From positions 1 to 53,415 of the forward strand of contig URQQ01000032.1 in assembly GCA_900549995.1 (NCBI GenBank): 53,415 nt of DNA, read 5' to 3'. Positions within the stretch are counted from its first letter, which is position 1, and each line of letters begins with the position of its first letter. This document shows, one piece after another, positions 8,550 through 16,337 of the stretch. The translations under genes and the position numbers were made by a program. Below the pieces are notes generated by a model. It was not told the origin of the DNA and did not search any database. It worked only from the letters and a program-made list of their open reading frames with translations. The stretch is from an uncultured Lachnospiraceae bacterium. Its GTDB lineage: Bacteria; Bacillota; Clostridia; Lachnospirales; Lachnospiraceae.

Positions 8550-9605
8550 ATGAAGAAAAAATTGGCAGCACTTGCATTAAGTGTATGTATGGCAGCAGCA
8601 TTGGCTGGCTGTGGAAAAATATCAAATGATAACGTTACAATTTCCAAATATAAGGGAATTGAGGTCAATAAAGTTGAGAATGAGAAAGTAACAGATGAAG
8701 ATGTGGAGAACACGATACAGTCAAGTCTTCAGGCAAATAAAACAAGTACGGAAGTCACTGACAGGGCGGCACAGTCGGGAGATGTTGTCACCATCGATTA
8801 CGTCGGTAAAAAAGACGGCGTGGAGTTCGAAAATGGAAGCGCGTCTGACCAGAAGATTACCATCGGAAACGGAGGGTATATCGAAGGTTTTGAAGACGGA
8901 ATTGTCGGTCATACCATCGGTGAGACATTCGATGTTCCGCTTACATTTCCGGAGGATTATCAGGCAGAAGAACTTGCCGGACAGCCGGTAGTGTTCACAA
9001 TGACTTTAAAAGGCATTGCGACGGAATCATTGCCGGAGTTGAATGATGAGTTTGTAAAGAAAGTCTCCAGTGAATCCCAGACAGTGGAAGAATATAAAAA
9101 AGAAATCAAAAAAAGTCTGGAAGACCAGAATAAACAGACTGCAGAAGATACTCTGAAACAGGAAGTTTTAGCTGCGCTTGCAGAGAATACTACAGTGAAG
9201 AAGTATCCGAGCGGAGAAGTAAAAAAGATTACAGACCAGCTGACGGACCAGTACAACCAGATTGCGGAGTATAGCGGAGTGACTTTAGAAGAACTGCTCA
9301 GCCAGCAGATGGGAATGACAGAAGACCAGTTTAACAAGAAAGCAAAAGAAGTTGCCAAAGAAAATGTGAAACAGAAACTGGCAATGCAGCTCATTGCAGA
9401 GAAAGAGAAACTGGAACCGGATAAAGAAGGCTACAATAAGAAAATGGATCAGTATGCAGAGGATTACGGATTTACAGACCGAGAGTCCATGCTGAAACAG
9501 TATGATGAAGAGACTGTAAAAGAAGCGATTCTGAATGATATTGTAATTGACTGGCTTGTAGATAACTGTAAGCAGGTGAAAGCGGATACCTCAAAAGATA
9601 AATAA
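8550..9605 (+). CDS. Trigger factor-like FKBP peptidyl-prolyl isomerase, lipoprotein
   Basis: Predicted extracytoplasmic foldase. The signal peptide ends in LAGC with Cys21 as lipidated residue. An FKBP domain spans about residues 76-160 (GDVVTIDYVGKKDGVEFENG ... YIEGFEDGIVG). A helical region resembling the trigger factor C-terminal domain follows (LPELNDEFVKKVS ... to the end). It lacks the ribosome-binding N-domain of cytosolic trigger factor; a lipobox is there instead. At 351 residues it is shorter than Tig (about 430). The likely job is folding or chaperoning secreted proteins on the outer membrane face, inferred from domains. AGGTGA lies 7 bases before the ATG. Confidence 0.85.
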   Translation: MKKKLAALALSVCMAAALAGCGKISNDNVTISKYKGIEVNKVENEKVTDEDVENTIQSSLQANKTSTEVTDRAAQSGDVVTIDYVGKKDGVEFENGSASDQKITIGNGGYIEGFEDGIVGHTIGETFDVPLTFPEDYQAEELAGQPVVFTMTLKGIATESLPELNDEFVKKVSSESQTVEEYKKEIKKSLEDQNKQTAEDTLKQEVLAALAENTTVKKYPSGEVKKITDQLTDQYNQIAEYSGVTLEELLSQQMGMTEDQFNKKAKEVAKENVKQKLAMQLIAEKEKLEPDKEGYNKKMDQYAEDYGFTDRESMLKQYDEETVKEAILNDIVIDWLVDNCKQVKADTSKDK

Positions 9606-9616
9606 GATCGCAGAAA

Positions 9617-9668
9617 AAAGAAAGCGGTGCACTTTATGTGAAAGTTAAGTGCCGGCTTTCTTTTTTTA
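9617..9668 (+). terminator. Intrinsic terminator after the foldase gene
   Basis: GAAAGC-GGTGCACTT pairs with AAGTGCCGGCTTTC around a 12-base loop, then a run of seven T. Confidence 0.85.
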
Positions 9669-9724
9669 TCATAGAATCTGTGATAAGATATTCTCATGGT
9701 ATCAGGAATTGGATGTGACAGCTG

Positions 9725-10867
9725 ATGAAAAACAGAGAATGGTTAAAACCTGTAGTATTGACACTGCTGCTTATGGTATTGATTGCGGCAGGATTTGCGT
9801 TTTATGCGGGAGTCGTGCGGACGAAGACGGAGCCGATTACATTTGCAGACAGGACGAATACAGATTCGGCAGTGTATCCGCTGAAGGATCTGATGGCAAA
9901 ATTATATAAACAAAAGAATCTGTATCCTTATGTGTTTCCCGGCAGGGCAGAGGAACCGGAATACGGGACATATGTGATTCCGGGGCTGAAGGCGACAAAA
10001 ACACTGGAGGCGGGGAAGGCGGAACCGGTGATCTGCGGTTCAATGACTCCTCAGGGAATTGCGGTGACAGAAGAGTATATTCTCGTCAGCGCCTATTGTA
10101 ACACGAAACAGCATAACTCAGTTATTTATGTGATCGATAAAGAGAGTCATAAGTTCCGGAAAAAGATAGTCCTGGAAGGAAGGCCCCATGTGGGAGGGCT
10201 TGCCTATGATCCCCAGCATCAGGTGATCTGGGTTTCCGGAAGAAAGAACGGAGTGGCTCAGGCGAATTCCTTTACGCTCAAACAGCTGGAGGAATACCAC
10301 TTTGAGAGAGACCAGGAGCCGATCGAGTATGCGCAGGCCTGTCCGCTTACAAGCATCGACAGAAATTCATTTATGGCATACAATGAAGGATTCCTCTATG
10401 TGGGATGCTTCGAAGAATATCTTTCAGATGATATGAGTACGATGGAAAAATATGAGATTGACAGCCAGGGAAGACTTGAAGTGAAGGAAGATGTGGCCTC
10501 CGGCAAAGGCGAAATGACGGTATATCCGGTGGAAACGGCAGTCCTTGCAGGACGAGTGCAGGGCATGGCGTTTTATAAAGATTATATTCTTCTGTCGGAG
10601 TCCTCCGGGTTTCGGAAGTCAGACCTTGTCATTTTTGATAATACGAGCAAGGTCGTGACGTTCAGTAATGAGAATTCTGCGACCCATATGTCACTTCCGC
10701 CCCAGATGGAGGAAATCTGCACAGACGGGGATGATCTGTATGTCATCTTTGAATCTGCCGCATACGCATACCGAAGTTATATTCCTGTGAAAATTGACCG
10801 GATTTTAAAAATGGATCTGAAGAAGATGCCGATTGACGAGACAAGAGAAAGATTGTTTTTGCGATAG
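9725..10867 (+). CDS. Membrane-anchored extracellular protein, propeller-like, function unknown
   Basis: 380 residues with one N-terminal hydrophobic helix (about residues 8-30) after MKNREW, then a wholly extracellular domain. The domain shows repeated strand units such as QGIAVTEEYILVSAY, GGLAYDPQHQVIWVSGRKNG and QGMAFYKDYILLSES, which resemble blades of a beta-propeller. No enzyme motif is recognised. The ribosome site before ATG 9725 is weak. It is the last gene before spoIIID and ends 18 bases before the hairpin that overlaps the spoIIID ribosome site. Confidence 0.7.
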   Translation: MKNREWLKPVVLTLLLMVLIAAGFAFYAGVVRTKTEPITFADRTNTDSAVYPLKDLMAKLYKQKNLYPYVFPGRAEEPEYGTYVIPGLKATKTLEAGKAEPVICGSMTPQGIAVTEEYILVSAYCNTKQHNSVIYVIDKESHKFRKKIVLEGRPHVGGLAYDPQHQVIWVSGRKNGVAQANSFTLKQLEEYHFERDQEPIEYAQACPLTSIDRNSFMAYNEGFLYVGCFEEYLSDDMSTMEKYEIDSQGRLEVKEDVASGKGEMTVYPVETAVLAGRVQGMAFYKDYILLSESSGFRKSDLVIFDNTSKVVTFSNENSATHMSLPPQMEEICTDGDDLYVIFESAAYAYRSYIPVKIDRILKMDLKKMPIDETRERLFLR

Positions 10868-10869
10868 CC

Positions 10870-10899
10870 GGCATACCCTTCCTTTCCCCTGCATACACT
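10870..10899 (+). promoter_or_regulatory. Putative sigma-E type promoter of spoIIID
   Basis: CATACACT (10892-10899) fits the -10 consensus of the mother-cell sigma factor SigE as known from Bacillus (CATACA-T). GCATACC-like sequence containing ATA lies about 14 bases upstream as a possible -35. It sits in the left arm of the hairpin at 10885-10922. Confidence 0.45.
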
Positions 10900-10927
10900 G
10901 TAAAAACAGAGAATGCAGGGGATTTTT
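10885..10927 (+). terminator. Terminator-like hairpin overlapping the spoIIID ribosome site
   Basis: A perfect 10-base inverted repeat, TCCCCTGCAT (10885-10894) and ATGCAGGGGA (10913-10922), with a second CTGT/ACAG stem inside the loop, then TTTTT. The right arm contains the spoIIID Shine-Dalgarno AGGGGA. Confidence 0.7.
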
Positions 10928-11182
10928 ATGAAAGATTATATTGAAGAACGTGCTGTAGAAATTGCGCATTATATCATTGAGAATCAGGCTACAGTACGGC
11001 AAAGCGCGAAACAGTTCGGAGTATCAAAAAGTACCATACACAAGGATGTGACGGAAAGACTTTTGCAGATTAATCCAGGGCTTGCACATGAGGCAAGGAA
11101 AGTCCTGGATCGAAATAAATCAGAACGTCATATCCGGGGCGGACTGGCTACGAAAGAAAAATATCTGCATAAAGCAGTATAG
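10928..11182 (+). CDS. spoIIID: Sporulation transcription factor SpoIIID
   Basis: A small DNA-binding regulator of mother-cell genes in sporulation. The 84 residues carry the SpoIIID helix-turn-helix (VRQSAKQFGVSKSTIHKDV) and the basic C-terminal stretch (ERHIRGGLATKEKYLHK). The start ATG 10928 follows AGGGGA by 5 bases; an in-frame ATG at 10913 would lie within the hairpin. In Bacillus it is transcribed by SigE and acts in the mother cell. A SigE-like promoter is visible just upstream. It shows that the organism is a spore former. Confidence 0.95.
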   Translation: MKDYIEERAVEIAHYIIENQATVRQSAKQFGVSKSTIHKDVTERLLQINPGLAHEARKVLDRNKSERHIRGGLATKEKYLHKAV

Positions 11183-11219
11183 GTCTATGAAAAGCCATGC
11201 ACGAATAATGATGGGAAAG

Positions 11220-11285
11220 CGGTGTGCGTTTGTCGGCAGACATTTTCTTATCATTATCCGTAAACGGCATCAATTCGCACACAGA
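11220..11285. other. Inverted repeat in the 255-base gap after spoIIID
   Basis: GTGTGCG (near 11222) and CGCACAC (near 11277) can pair across a structured 48-base interval that also contains pairing GTTTG/TAAAC-like segments. It is not followed by a T-run, so a role as terminator is doubtful. The rest of the gap is AT-rich leader of the next operon. Confidence 0.3.
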
Positions 11286-11437
11286 TATCATGTGGTGTGA
11301 TTGTATTTTCAATAATGAAAGTTTGTACAGATTTTCTTGCAAAAAATGTCGAATAATGGTAATGTTTTACGTAGATGTTTTTTTATGACTGAAAAGAAAA
11401 TGAAAAAGGAAGAAAAGGGAGAAAACATGGAGAGAAA

Positions 11438-12007
11438 ATGGTAGTTGGTTTGATCGGGATTTTTGGATTTGGACTTTTCATGCTGTATGATCTTAACAGC
11501 GTGTTTTGGAAGAAAAAATTTTTAAACAGTTTTTTTTCGTTGGGCAGTTTTTTCATTGTAGTATCTACGATTGTGGGGGTATCAGATGCTGGTAAAGAAA
11601 ATGGGAGCGTTGGTAATTCACCTGTATGGCTTGTTTTAGCAACTGTATTTCTGGGAGTGCTGGTCTATACTCTCTTTTTTGCGTTACCTTTTAAAGAAAC
11701 TTATCAGAGTGGGGAAGATAGGAAAGAAAAATCCAGAGTGTGTAGTCATGGTATGTATGCATTGTGCAGACATCCCGGGGTGCTTTGGTTTTTCTTTTTT
11801 TATTTTTTTCTTGGAATCGGAATGGGATCAAAAAAACTGTTGGCAATTGGTATGGTTTACAGTTTCTGTAATTTTTTATATGTTGTATTTCAGGACATGT
11901 ATACATTCCCGAAGGTTTTGGATGGTTACAATGAGTATAAAAAGGATGTTCCTTTTTTGATTCCGAATAAAAAGAGTGTTGTCCGTGCTTTGGGTAAAAC
12001 AAATTAG
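11438..12007 (+). CDS. ICMT/PEMT-type membrane methyltransferase family protein
   Basis: 189 residues with about four membrane segments. The C-terminal part matches the isoprenylcysteine/phospholipid methyltransferase fold: CRHPGVLWFF (the RHP motif of the SAM site) and, later, DMYTFPKVLDGYNEYKKDVPFLIP, like the family's E..L...GEEY..Y...VP.LIP tail. The substrate is unknown. GGAG starts 9 bases before ATG 11438. The same stretch also encodes a five-codon minigene (11427-11444) that overlaps the start. It is the first gene of a probable three-gene operon; the next start lies 14 bases after its stop. Confidence 0.7.
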   Translation: MVVGLIGIFGFGLFMLYDLNSVFWKKKFLNSFFSLGSFFIVVSTIVGVSDAGKENGSVGNSPVWLVLATVFLGVLVYTLFFALPFKETYQSGEDRKEKSRVCSHGMYALCRHPGVLWFFFFYFFLGIGMGSKKLLAIGMVYSFCNFLYVVFQDMYTFPKVLDGYNEYKKDVPFLIPNKKSVVRALGKTN

Positions 12008-12020
12008 AGAGGGGGAGAAA

Positions 12021-13661
12021 GTGTTGAGATTTGAAGAAAAACTGGGAACCTATTCAAAACAAGAGATATGGAATGAATACTGTGGATTTCTGGATCTTAA
12101 TATCGAGGAATATATGCAGATCCAGAACCGCCTGCTGAAAGAGCAGATAAAGATGTGGGGAGATTCACAGCTTGGCCAGAAATTTCTGAAAGGAAGACAT
12201 CCAGAGAGCATTCAGGAATTCCGGGAAATGGTTCCATTGACGACATACGAAGACTATGCAGAGATACTTCTTGGGAGAAAACAGGAAATGCTTCCGGCAG
12301 AACCAGTCATATGGATACAGACGACCTGGGAGGGAGGAAAGCATCCGGTGAAGTCGGCACCTTATACAAAGGGGATGCTGAAAACCTATCAGAACTGTAT
12401 TCTGGCATGTCTGATCCTTTCTACCAGCAGTAAAAAGGGAGAGTTTGATGTAAGTGCCGCCGATAATATTCTGTATGCATTGGCACCGCTCCCATACCCG
12501 ACCGGACTGTTCCCCGTAGCGTTAAACGATGAGATTGGAATCGGGTTTCTTCCGCCTGTGAAGGAAGCTGTTCATATGAGTTTTAGCGAGCGGAATAAAA
12601 AGGGATTTCAGATGGGAATGAAAAAGGGAATAGAATTCTTCTTTGGAATGGGAAGTGTTGCATATTTTGTCAGCCTGAGTGTGGCAGCTATGCAGGGCTC
12701 CAAAAATGGGCGGGGCAGTCTGCTCCAAAAGATTTCCAAGATTTCTCCGGCCATGCTGGTGCGCCTTATGCAGGCAAAGAAAGCGTGCGCGCGGGAAGGC
12801 CGGGAACTGATGCCAAAAGATTTGTTTCATCTGAAAGGATTTATGTGTACCGGAACGGATAACTGGTGTTACAAGGATGATCTGGAACAGCTTTGGGGCA
12901 TACGTCCCATGGAGTTGTTTGCTGGTACAGAACCTACATGTATCGGCACGGAAACCTGGACAAGAAAGGGCATGTACTTTTTTCCTGATCCTTGTTTCTA
13001 TGAATTTATTCCGGAGAAGGAGTATGAAAGGCAGATCGAAGATCCGGCTTATGAACCGCATACTGTATTGATGGATGAGGTACTGGCAGGAGAAAAATAT
13101 GAACTGGTTATCACCGTACTCAAGGGAGGTGCATTTGCCAGATACAGGGTTGGTGATATATACCGCTGTGTCGGTCTGGAGAACAGAGAGGATGAGACAA
13201 AGATCCCAAGATTCCAATATCTTGACCGGATTCCTTCTGTAATTGATATTGCAGGGTTTACAAGAATTACAGAATACTCTGTCGAGAAAGCGGTGGAGCT
13301 TTCAGGTCTTCCGATTCAGGCGTGGACGGCACGAAAAGAATATAAGGACGGCAGGCGTCCCGCTCTTAAACTGTACGTAGAACTGAAAGAAGAAGCACTG
13401 ATGAACGCCGCTGTCAGCCAGAATATCCTGAAAAATCAACTGAGTATTTATTTCAAATACATTGACAATGATTATGAAGATTTGAAGAAAATTCTGGGAA
13501 TGGATCCTTTGGGAATTCAGATTGTAAAATGTGGTACGTTTGAAAAATTCAAAAAGAAGACCGGCCATGAAATACGGCATATGAATCCGGAGGAAAGAGA
13601 AATGCGGATTTTGATCGAAGGCTGGAAACAAAAATCTGCAGGGAGGGAACAGTATGTATAG
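12021..13661 (+). CDS. GH3-family acyl-adenylating enzyme
   Basis: About 546 residues of the GH3 family (named from plant auxin-amido synthetases), which adenylate a carboxylate and transfer it to an amine or amino acid. Family features seen are the N-terminal LKGRHPESIQEFREMVPLTTYEDY block, a degenerate ATP-binding loop near IQTTWEGGKHPVK, and the late GGAFARYRVGDIYRC and GFTRITEYSVEKAV segments. GTG 12021 (or TTG 12024) is favoured because AGGGGGAG ends just before it; an earlier ATG at 11976 would overlap the upstream gene by 32 bases. The substrate cannot be told. It overlaps the next gene by 8 bases. Confidence 0.8.
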   Translation: MLRFEEKLGTYSKQEIWNEYCGFLDLNIEEYMQIQNRLLKEQIKMWGDSQLGQKFLKGRHPESIQEFREMVPLTTYEDYAEILLGRKQEMLPAEPVIWIQTTWEGGKHPVKSAPYTKGMLKTYQNCILACLILSTSSKKGEFDVSAADNILYALAPLPYPTGLFPVALNDEIGIGFLPPVKEAVHMSFSERNKKGFQMGMKKGIEFFFGMGSVAYFVSLSVAAMQGSKNGRGSLLQKISKISPAMLVRLMQAKKACAREGRELMPKDLFHLKGFMCTGTDNWCYKDDLEQLWGIRPMELFAGTEPTCIGTETWTRKGMYFFPDPCFYEFIPEKEYERQIEDPAYEPHTVLMDEVLAGEKYELVITVLKGGAFARYRVGDIYRCVGLENREDETKIPRFQYLDRIPSVIDIAGFTRITEYSVEKAVELSGLPIQAWTARKEYKDGRRPALKLYVELKEEALMNAAVSQNILKNQLSIYFKYIDNDYEDLKKILGMDPLGIQIVKCGTFEKFKKKTGHEIRHMNPEEREMRILIEGWKQKSAGREQYV

Positions 13662-16173
13662 TTATGCAAGTATATCCATATGTGCGTTATTCTGTTATGC
13701 ATTTCTTCTGATTGCGTTCCTGGCTGCCAAGAAGAATCGGATTATCAATTCTTTTATCGTACTGCTGCTGCTTATGATTTGCTGGACTGGCGGTTCATTC
13801 TTCATGCGGATGGGTGTATGGCCTTATGAGAAGTTCTGGTTCCATGTATCATTGTGCGGATTGTTATTTATGCCGCTTGGATTTTTCTCGTTTATACAGG
13901 AATTTATGGAAGTCAAAGGCGGGTACTTTAAGCCGCAGATGTTAGTCGTGACGGTGTCCATGGTTCTGATTAATATTCTGACGGAAGCATTTATCAAAGC
14001 TCCGACTGTGAAAATAAATGCGCAGGGCAGACCTTATTATGTATACGAAGCAATCTCGGGTTCGGTATCGGTTCTGTTTATAGTAAGTGCGCTTACTCTG
14101 ATTGCCTGTGGAGTGATGGTCTACATAAACGCGCGGAAGAATGCACTGATTGTAAAGAAGCTGCAGCCGATCTTTTGTGGGATTCTGGCAATTGTATTGG
14201 GACATGTTTTGCTGATGTTTCCGTGGTTTAAAGGGTTTCCGATTGACATCTGTTCCGGAGTGATCAATGCAGGATTTATGTTCTATGCACTCTATGAAAA
14301 GCGGTTGTTTAAGCTGACACTCCTGACGTCACAGGGGAATTGCTATGCAATTGCAGTCGTGATGGCGGTGGGGATCTTCTATAATATGATTCACCCGATG
14401 GAACGATTTATCCGCAGCAGATTTTTCCTTGGGGATGCGCAGATCGTCGTAGTAATCTCCGTGGTTTTTATGCTGTCAACGATACTGTTTTATACACTTC
14501 TGAAAAGATTTTTCAATTCTCTGTTCGTCAGAGAAGAGCTGATGCAGGGAGAGTACCTGAAGGAATTCAGTAATAAAGTATCCAAATCTTTGAAAATGCA
14601 TGAAATTTTGACGGAACTGATCGAGGTGATCCAGAAGGGGATTCATGTGGAGCAGGTATATGTATGCATTGCAGATGATGACAAAGAATATAAGCTGACA
14701 GAAAGTACAAGCCCTTTGAAAATGAAAAATTTTGTGATGCCGAAGGACCACCCGATCGTAGAATATATGAAACATTCAGATGAATGTCTGATGATGAAGG
14801 ATTTCAAACGTACGGTAGGGTACCGGTCCATGTGGGAGGAAGAGAAGGAACTGCTTGCCCGGTGGAACATCGAATGTTTCGTAGGACTGAAAGATGAAGA
14901 CGAAGTAGTCGGAATTGTTATGCTTTCTAACAAGGTAAAAAAAGAAAGGTATACCTACGATGACATGAACTTTCTTTCTTCTGTGGATTCAGTGAGCTCT
15001 ATTGTAATTAAGAATTCTAAATTATATGAGAAGGCATATGAAGAAGCAAGAAAGGATCACTTGACCGGCGTGCTGAACCGGAAAAGCTTTTTTGAAGTTC
15101 TCAACGATTCATATGAGGAATACAAAGGCTGTTCACTGGCACTGTCCATTATTAATATTGACGATTTTAAACTTTATAACCAGTTATACGGAGACAGGGA
15201 GGGTGATGAGGCACTTAGAAAAATTGCCCAGATTATAGAGGCAAGTGTCGGAGAGAATGGAAATGTTGCAAGATACAGTGGGAAAGAATTCGCTGTGATT
15301 CTCCCGGGATATGATCTGCAAAGGGCAAGGGAACTGACGGAGAACATTGCAAAGCAGATCAGGGAGATGAATAAAAATGCAAAAGACTATGCGATGAAAG
15401 CGCTGACGGTAAGCTGTGGAATCTGTGCAGTTCCATATTCAGCGTCGACGGCGCAGGAGCTTGTGAATAATGCGGATATGGCAGTCTATCATGTAAAGCA
15501 TACCGGAAAGAATGCGGTGATGGTTTACTCCGAGGCAAAGAATCAGAGAACTGAGATGGAGGTCAAACAGTCCGTATACCGGGAAGGGGTCTATTCTGAG
15601 TATGCATCTACAATCTATGCTCTGACAGCGGCAATTGATACGAAGGATCATTATACTTTCAGCCATTCTAAAAATGTTGCCTACTATGCAGGAGAACTGG
15701 CGGCTATTTATGGAATGAATCAGGAGTGTATTGATATTGTCCGGGAGGCTGGCCTTCTGCATGATATCGGAAAGATTGGGATTCCGGAGGAAATATTAAA
15801 TAAGCCAGGAAAACTTACCGATGAAGAGTATGAGATCATGAAAGGACACGTGGAGAATTCCATTGGAATTATCCGCCATCTTCCCTCTCTTGACTATGTC
15901 ATTCCTGCTGTCATTGGCCACCACGAGCGTTATGACGGCAATGGGTATCCAAGAAGAATTGCAGGCAAAGATATACCGCTTATGGCGCGGATGCTTGGAA
16001 TCGCGGATTCATTCGACGCGATGGTGTCGGAGCGGAGCTATAAGAAGAGCATGAAGACGGGACAGGCCCTGGGCATTTTAAGAGAAGAGACAGGGAAGCA
16101 GTTTGATCCGGAACTTGTAACACTGTTTACGGAGGCCGTGGAAAACGGAAGGATAACTGTGAGTCAATATTAA
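13654..16173 (+). CDS. Membrane GGDEF/HD-GYP signalling protein
   Basis: An 839-residue sensor. About eight membrane helices fill residues 1-290 (7TM-like input), followed by a GAF-like segment (about 300-460) and a GGDEF domain. The GGDEF signature is degenerate: RYSGKEF at residues 541-546 instead of GGDEF, so cyclase activity is doubtful. The C-terminal HD-GYP phosphodiesterase domain looks intact: LLHDIGKIGIP with His703-Asp704 and HHERYDGNGYP with His756-His757. The predicted activity is hydrolysis of cyclic di-GMP, perhaps modulated by GTP bound to the GGDEF remnant. It starts inside the GH3 stop region (ATG 13654), with AGGGAGG just before it, so translation is coupled. Confidence 0.9.
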   Translation: MYSYASISICALFCYAFLLIAFLAAKKNRIINSFIVLLLLMICWTGGSFFMRMGVWPYEKFWFHVSLCGLLFMPLGFFSFIQEFMEVKGGYFKPQMLVVTVSMVLINILTEAFIKAPTVKINAQGRPYYVYEAISGSVSVLFIVSALTLIACGVMVYINARKNALIVKKLQPIFCGILAIVLGHVLLMFPWFKGFPIDICSGVINAGFMFYALYEKRLFKLTLLTSQGNCYAIAVVMAVGIFYNMIHPMERFIRSRFFLGDAQIVVVISVVFMLSTILFYTLLKRFFNSLFVREELMQGEYLKEFSNKVSKSLKMHEILTELIEVIQKGIHVEQVYVCIADDDKEYKLTESTSPLKMKNFVMPKDHPIVEYMKHSDECLMMKDFKRTVGYRSMWEEEKELLARWNIECFVGLKDEDEVVGIVMLSNKVKKERYTYDDMNFLSSVDSVSSIVIKNSKLYEKAYEEARKDHLTGVLNRKSFFEVLNDSYEEYKGCSLALSIINIDDFKLYNQLYGDREGDEALRKIAQIIEASVGENGNVARYSGKEFAVILPGYDLQRARELTENIAKQIREMNKNAKDYAMKALTVSCGICAVPYSASTAQELVNNADMAVYHVKHTGKNAVMVYSEAKNQRTEMEVKQSVYREGVYSEYASTIYALTAAIDTKDHYTFSHSKNVAYYAGELAAIYGMNQECIDIVREAGLLHDIGKIGIPEEILNKPGKLTDEEYEIMKGHVENSIGIIRHLPSLDYVIPAVIGHHERYDGNGYPRRIAGKDIPLMARMLGIADSFDAMVSERSYKKSMKTGQALGILREETGKQFDPELVTLFTEAVENGRITVSQY

Positions 16174-16177
16174 GATC

Positions 16178-16209
16178 GAAAAGAGAATTCTGTGAAGGAT
16201 TCTCTTTTT
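16178..16209 (+). terminator. Terminator of the GH3/HD-GYP operon
   Basis: AAAAGAGAAT (16179-16188) pairs with ATTCTCTTTT (16199-16208), loop 10, ending in a T-run. Confidence 0.8.
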
Positions 16210-16337
16210 GGGTTGAAAATAAAATAATACGATGGAATGGGAAGAAATCATATGATATCATGCAACACGGTAGATTCCAGGCTGAAAATCATGTAGAATG
16301 AACTTGTAGTGATGAGCTGATCAAGGGAGAAAATAAT

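Noticed and set aside
11427..11444. Five-codon minigene overlapping the ICMT-like gene start
   Set aside because: Possible leader peptide, but so short a frame arises readily by chance and nothing else supports it.
12522..13217. A 231-codon minus-strand frame inside the GH3 gene
   Set aside because: Opposite a conserved gene and without ribosome site or motif.
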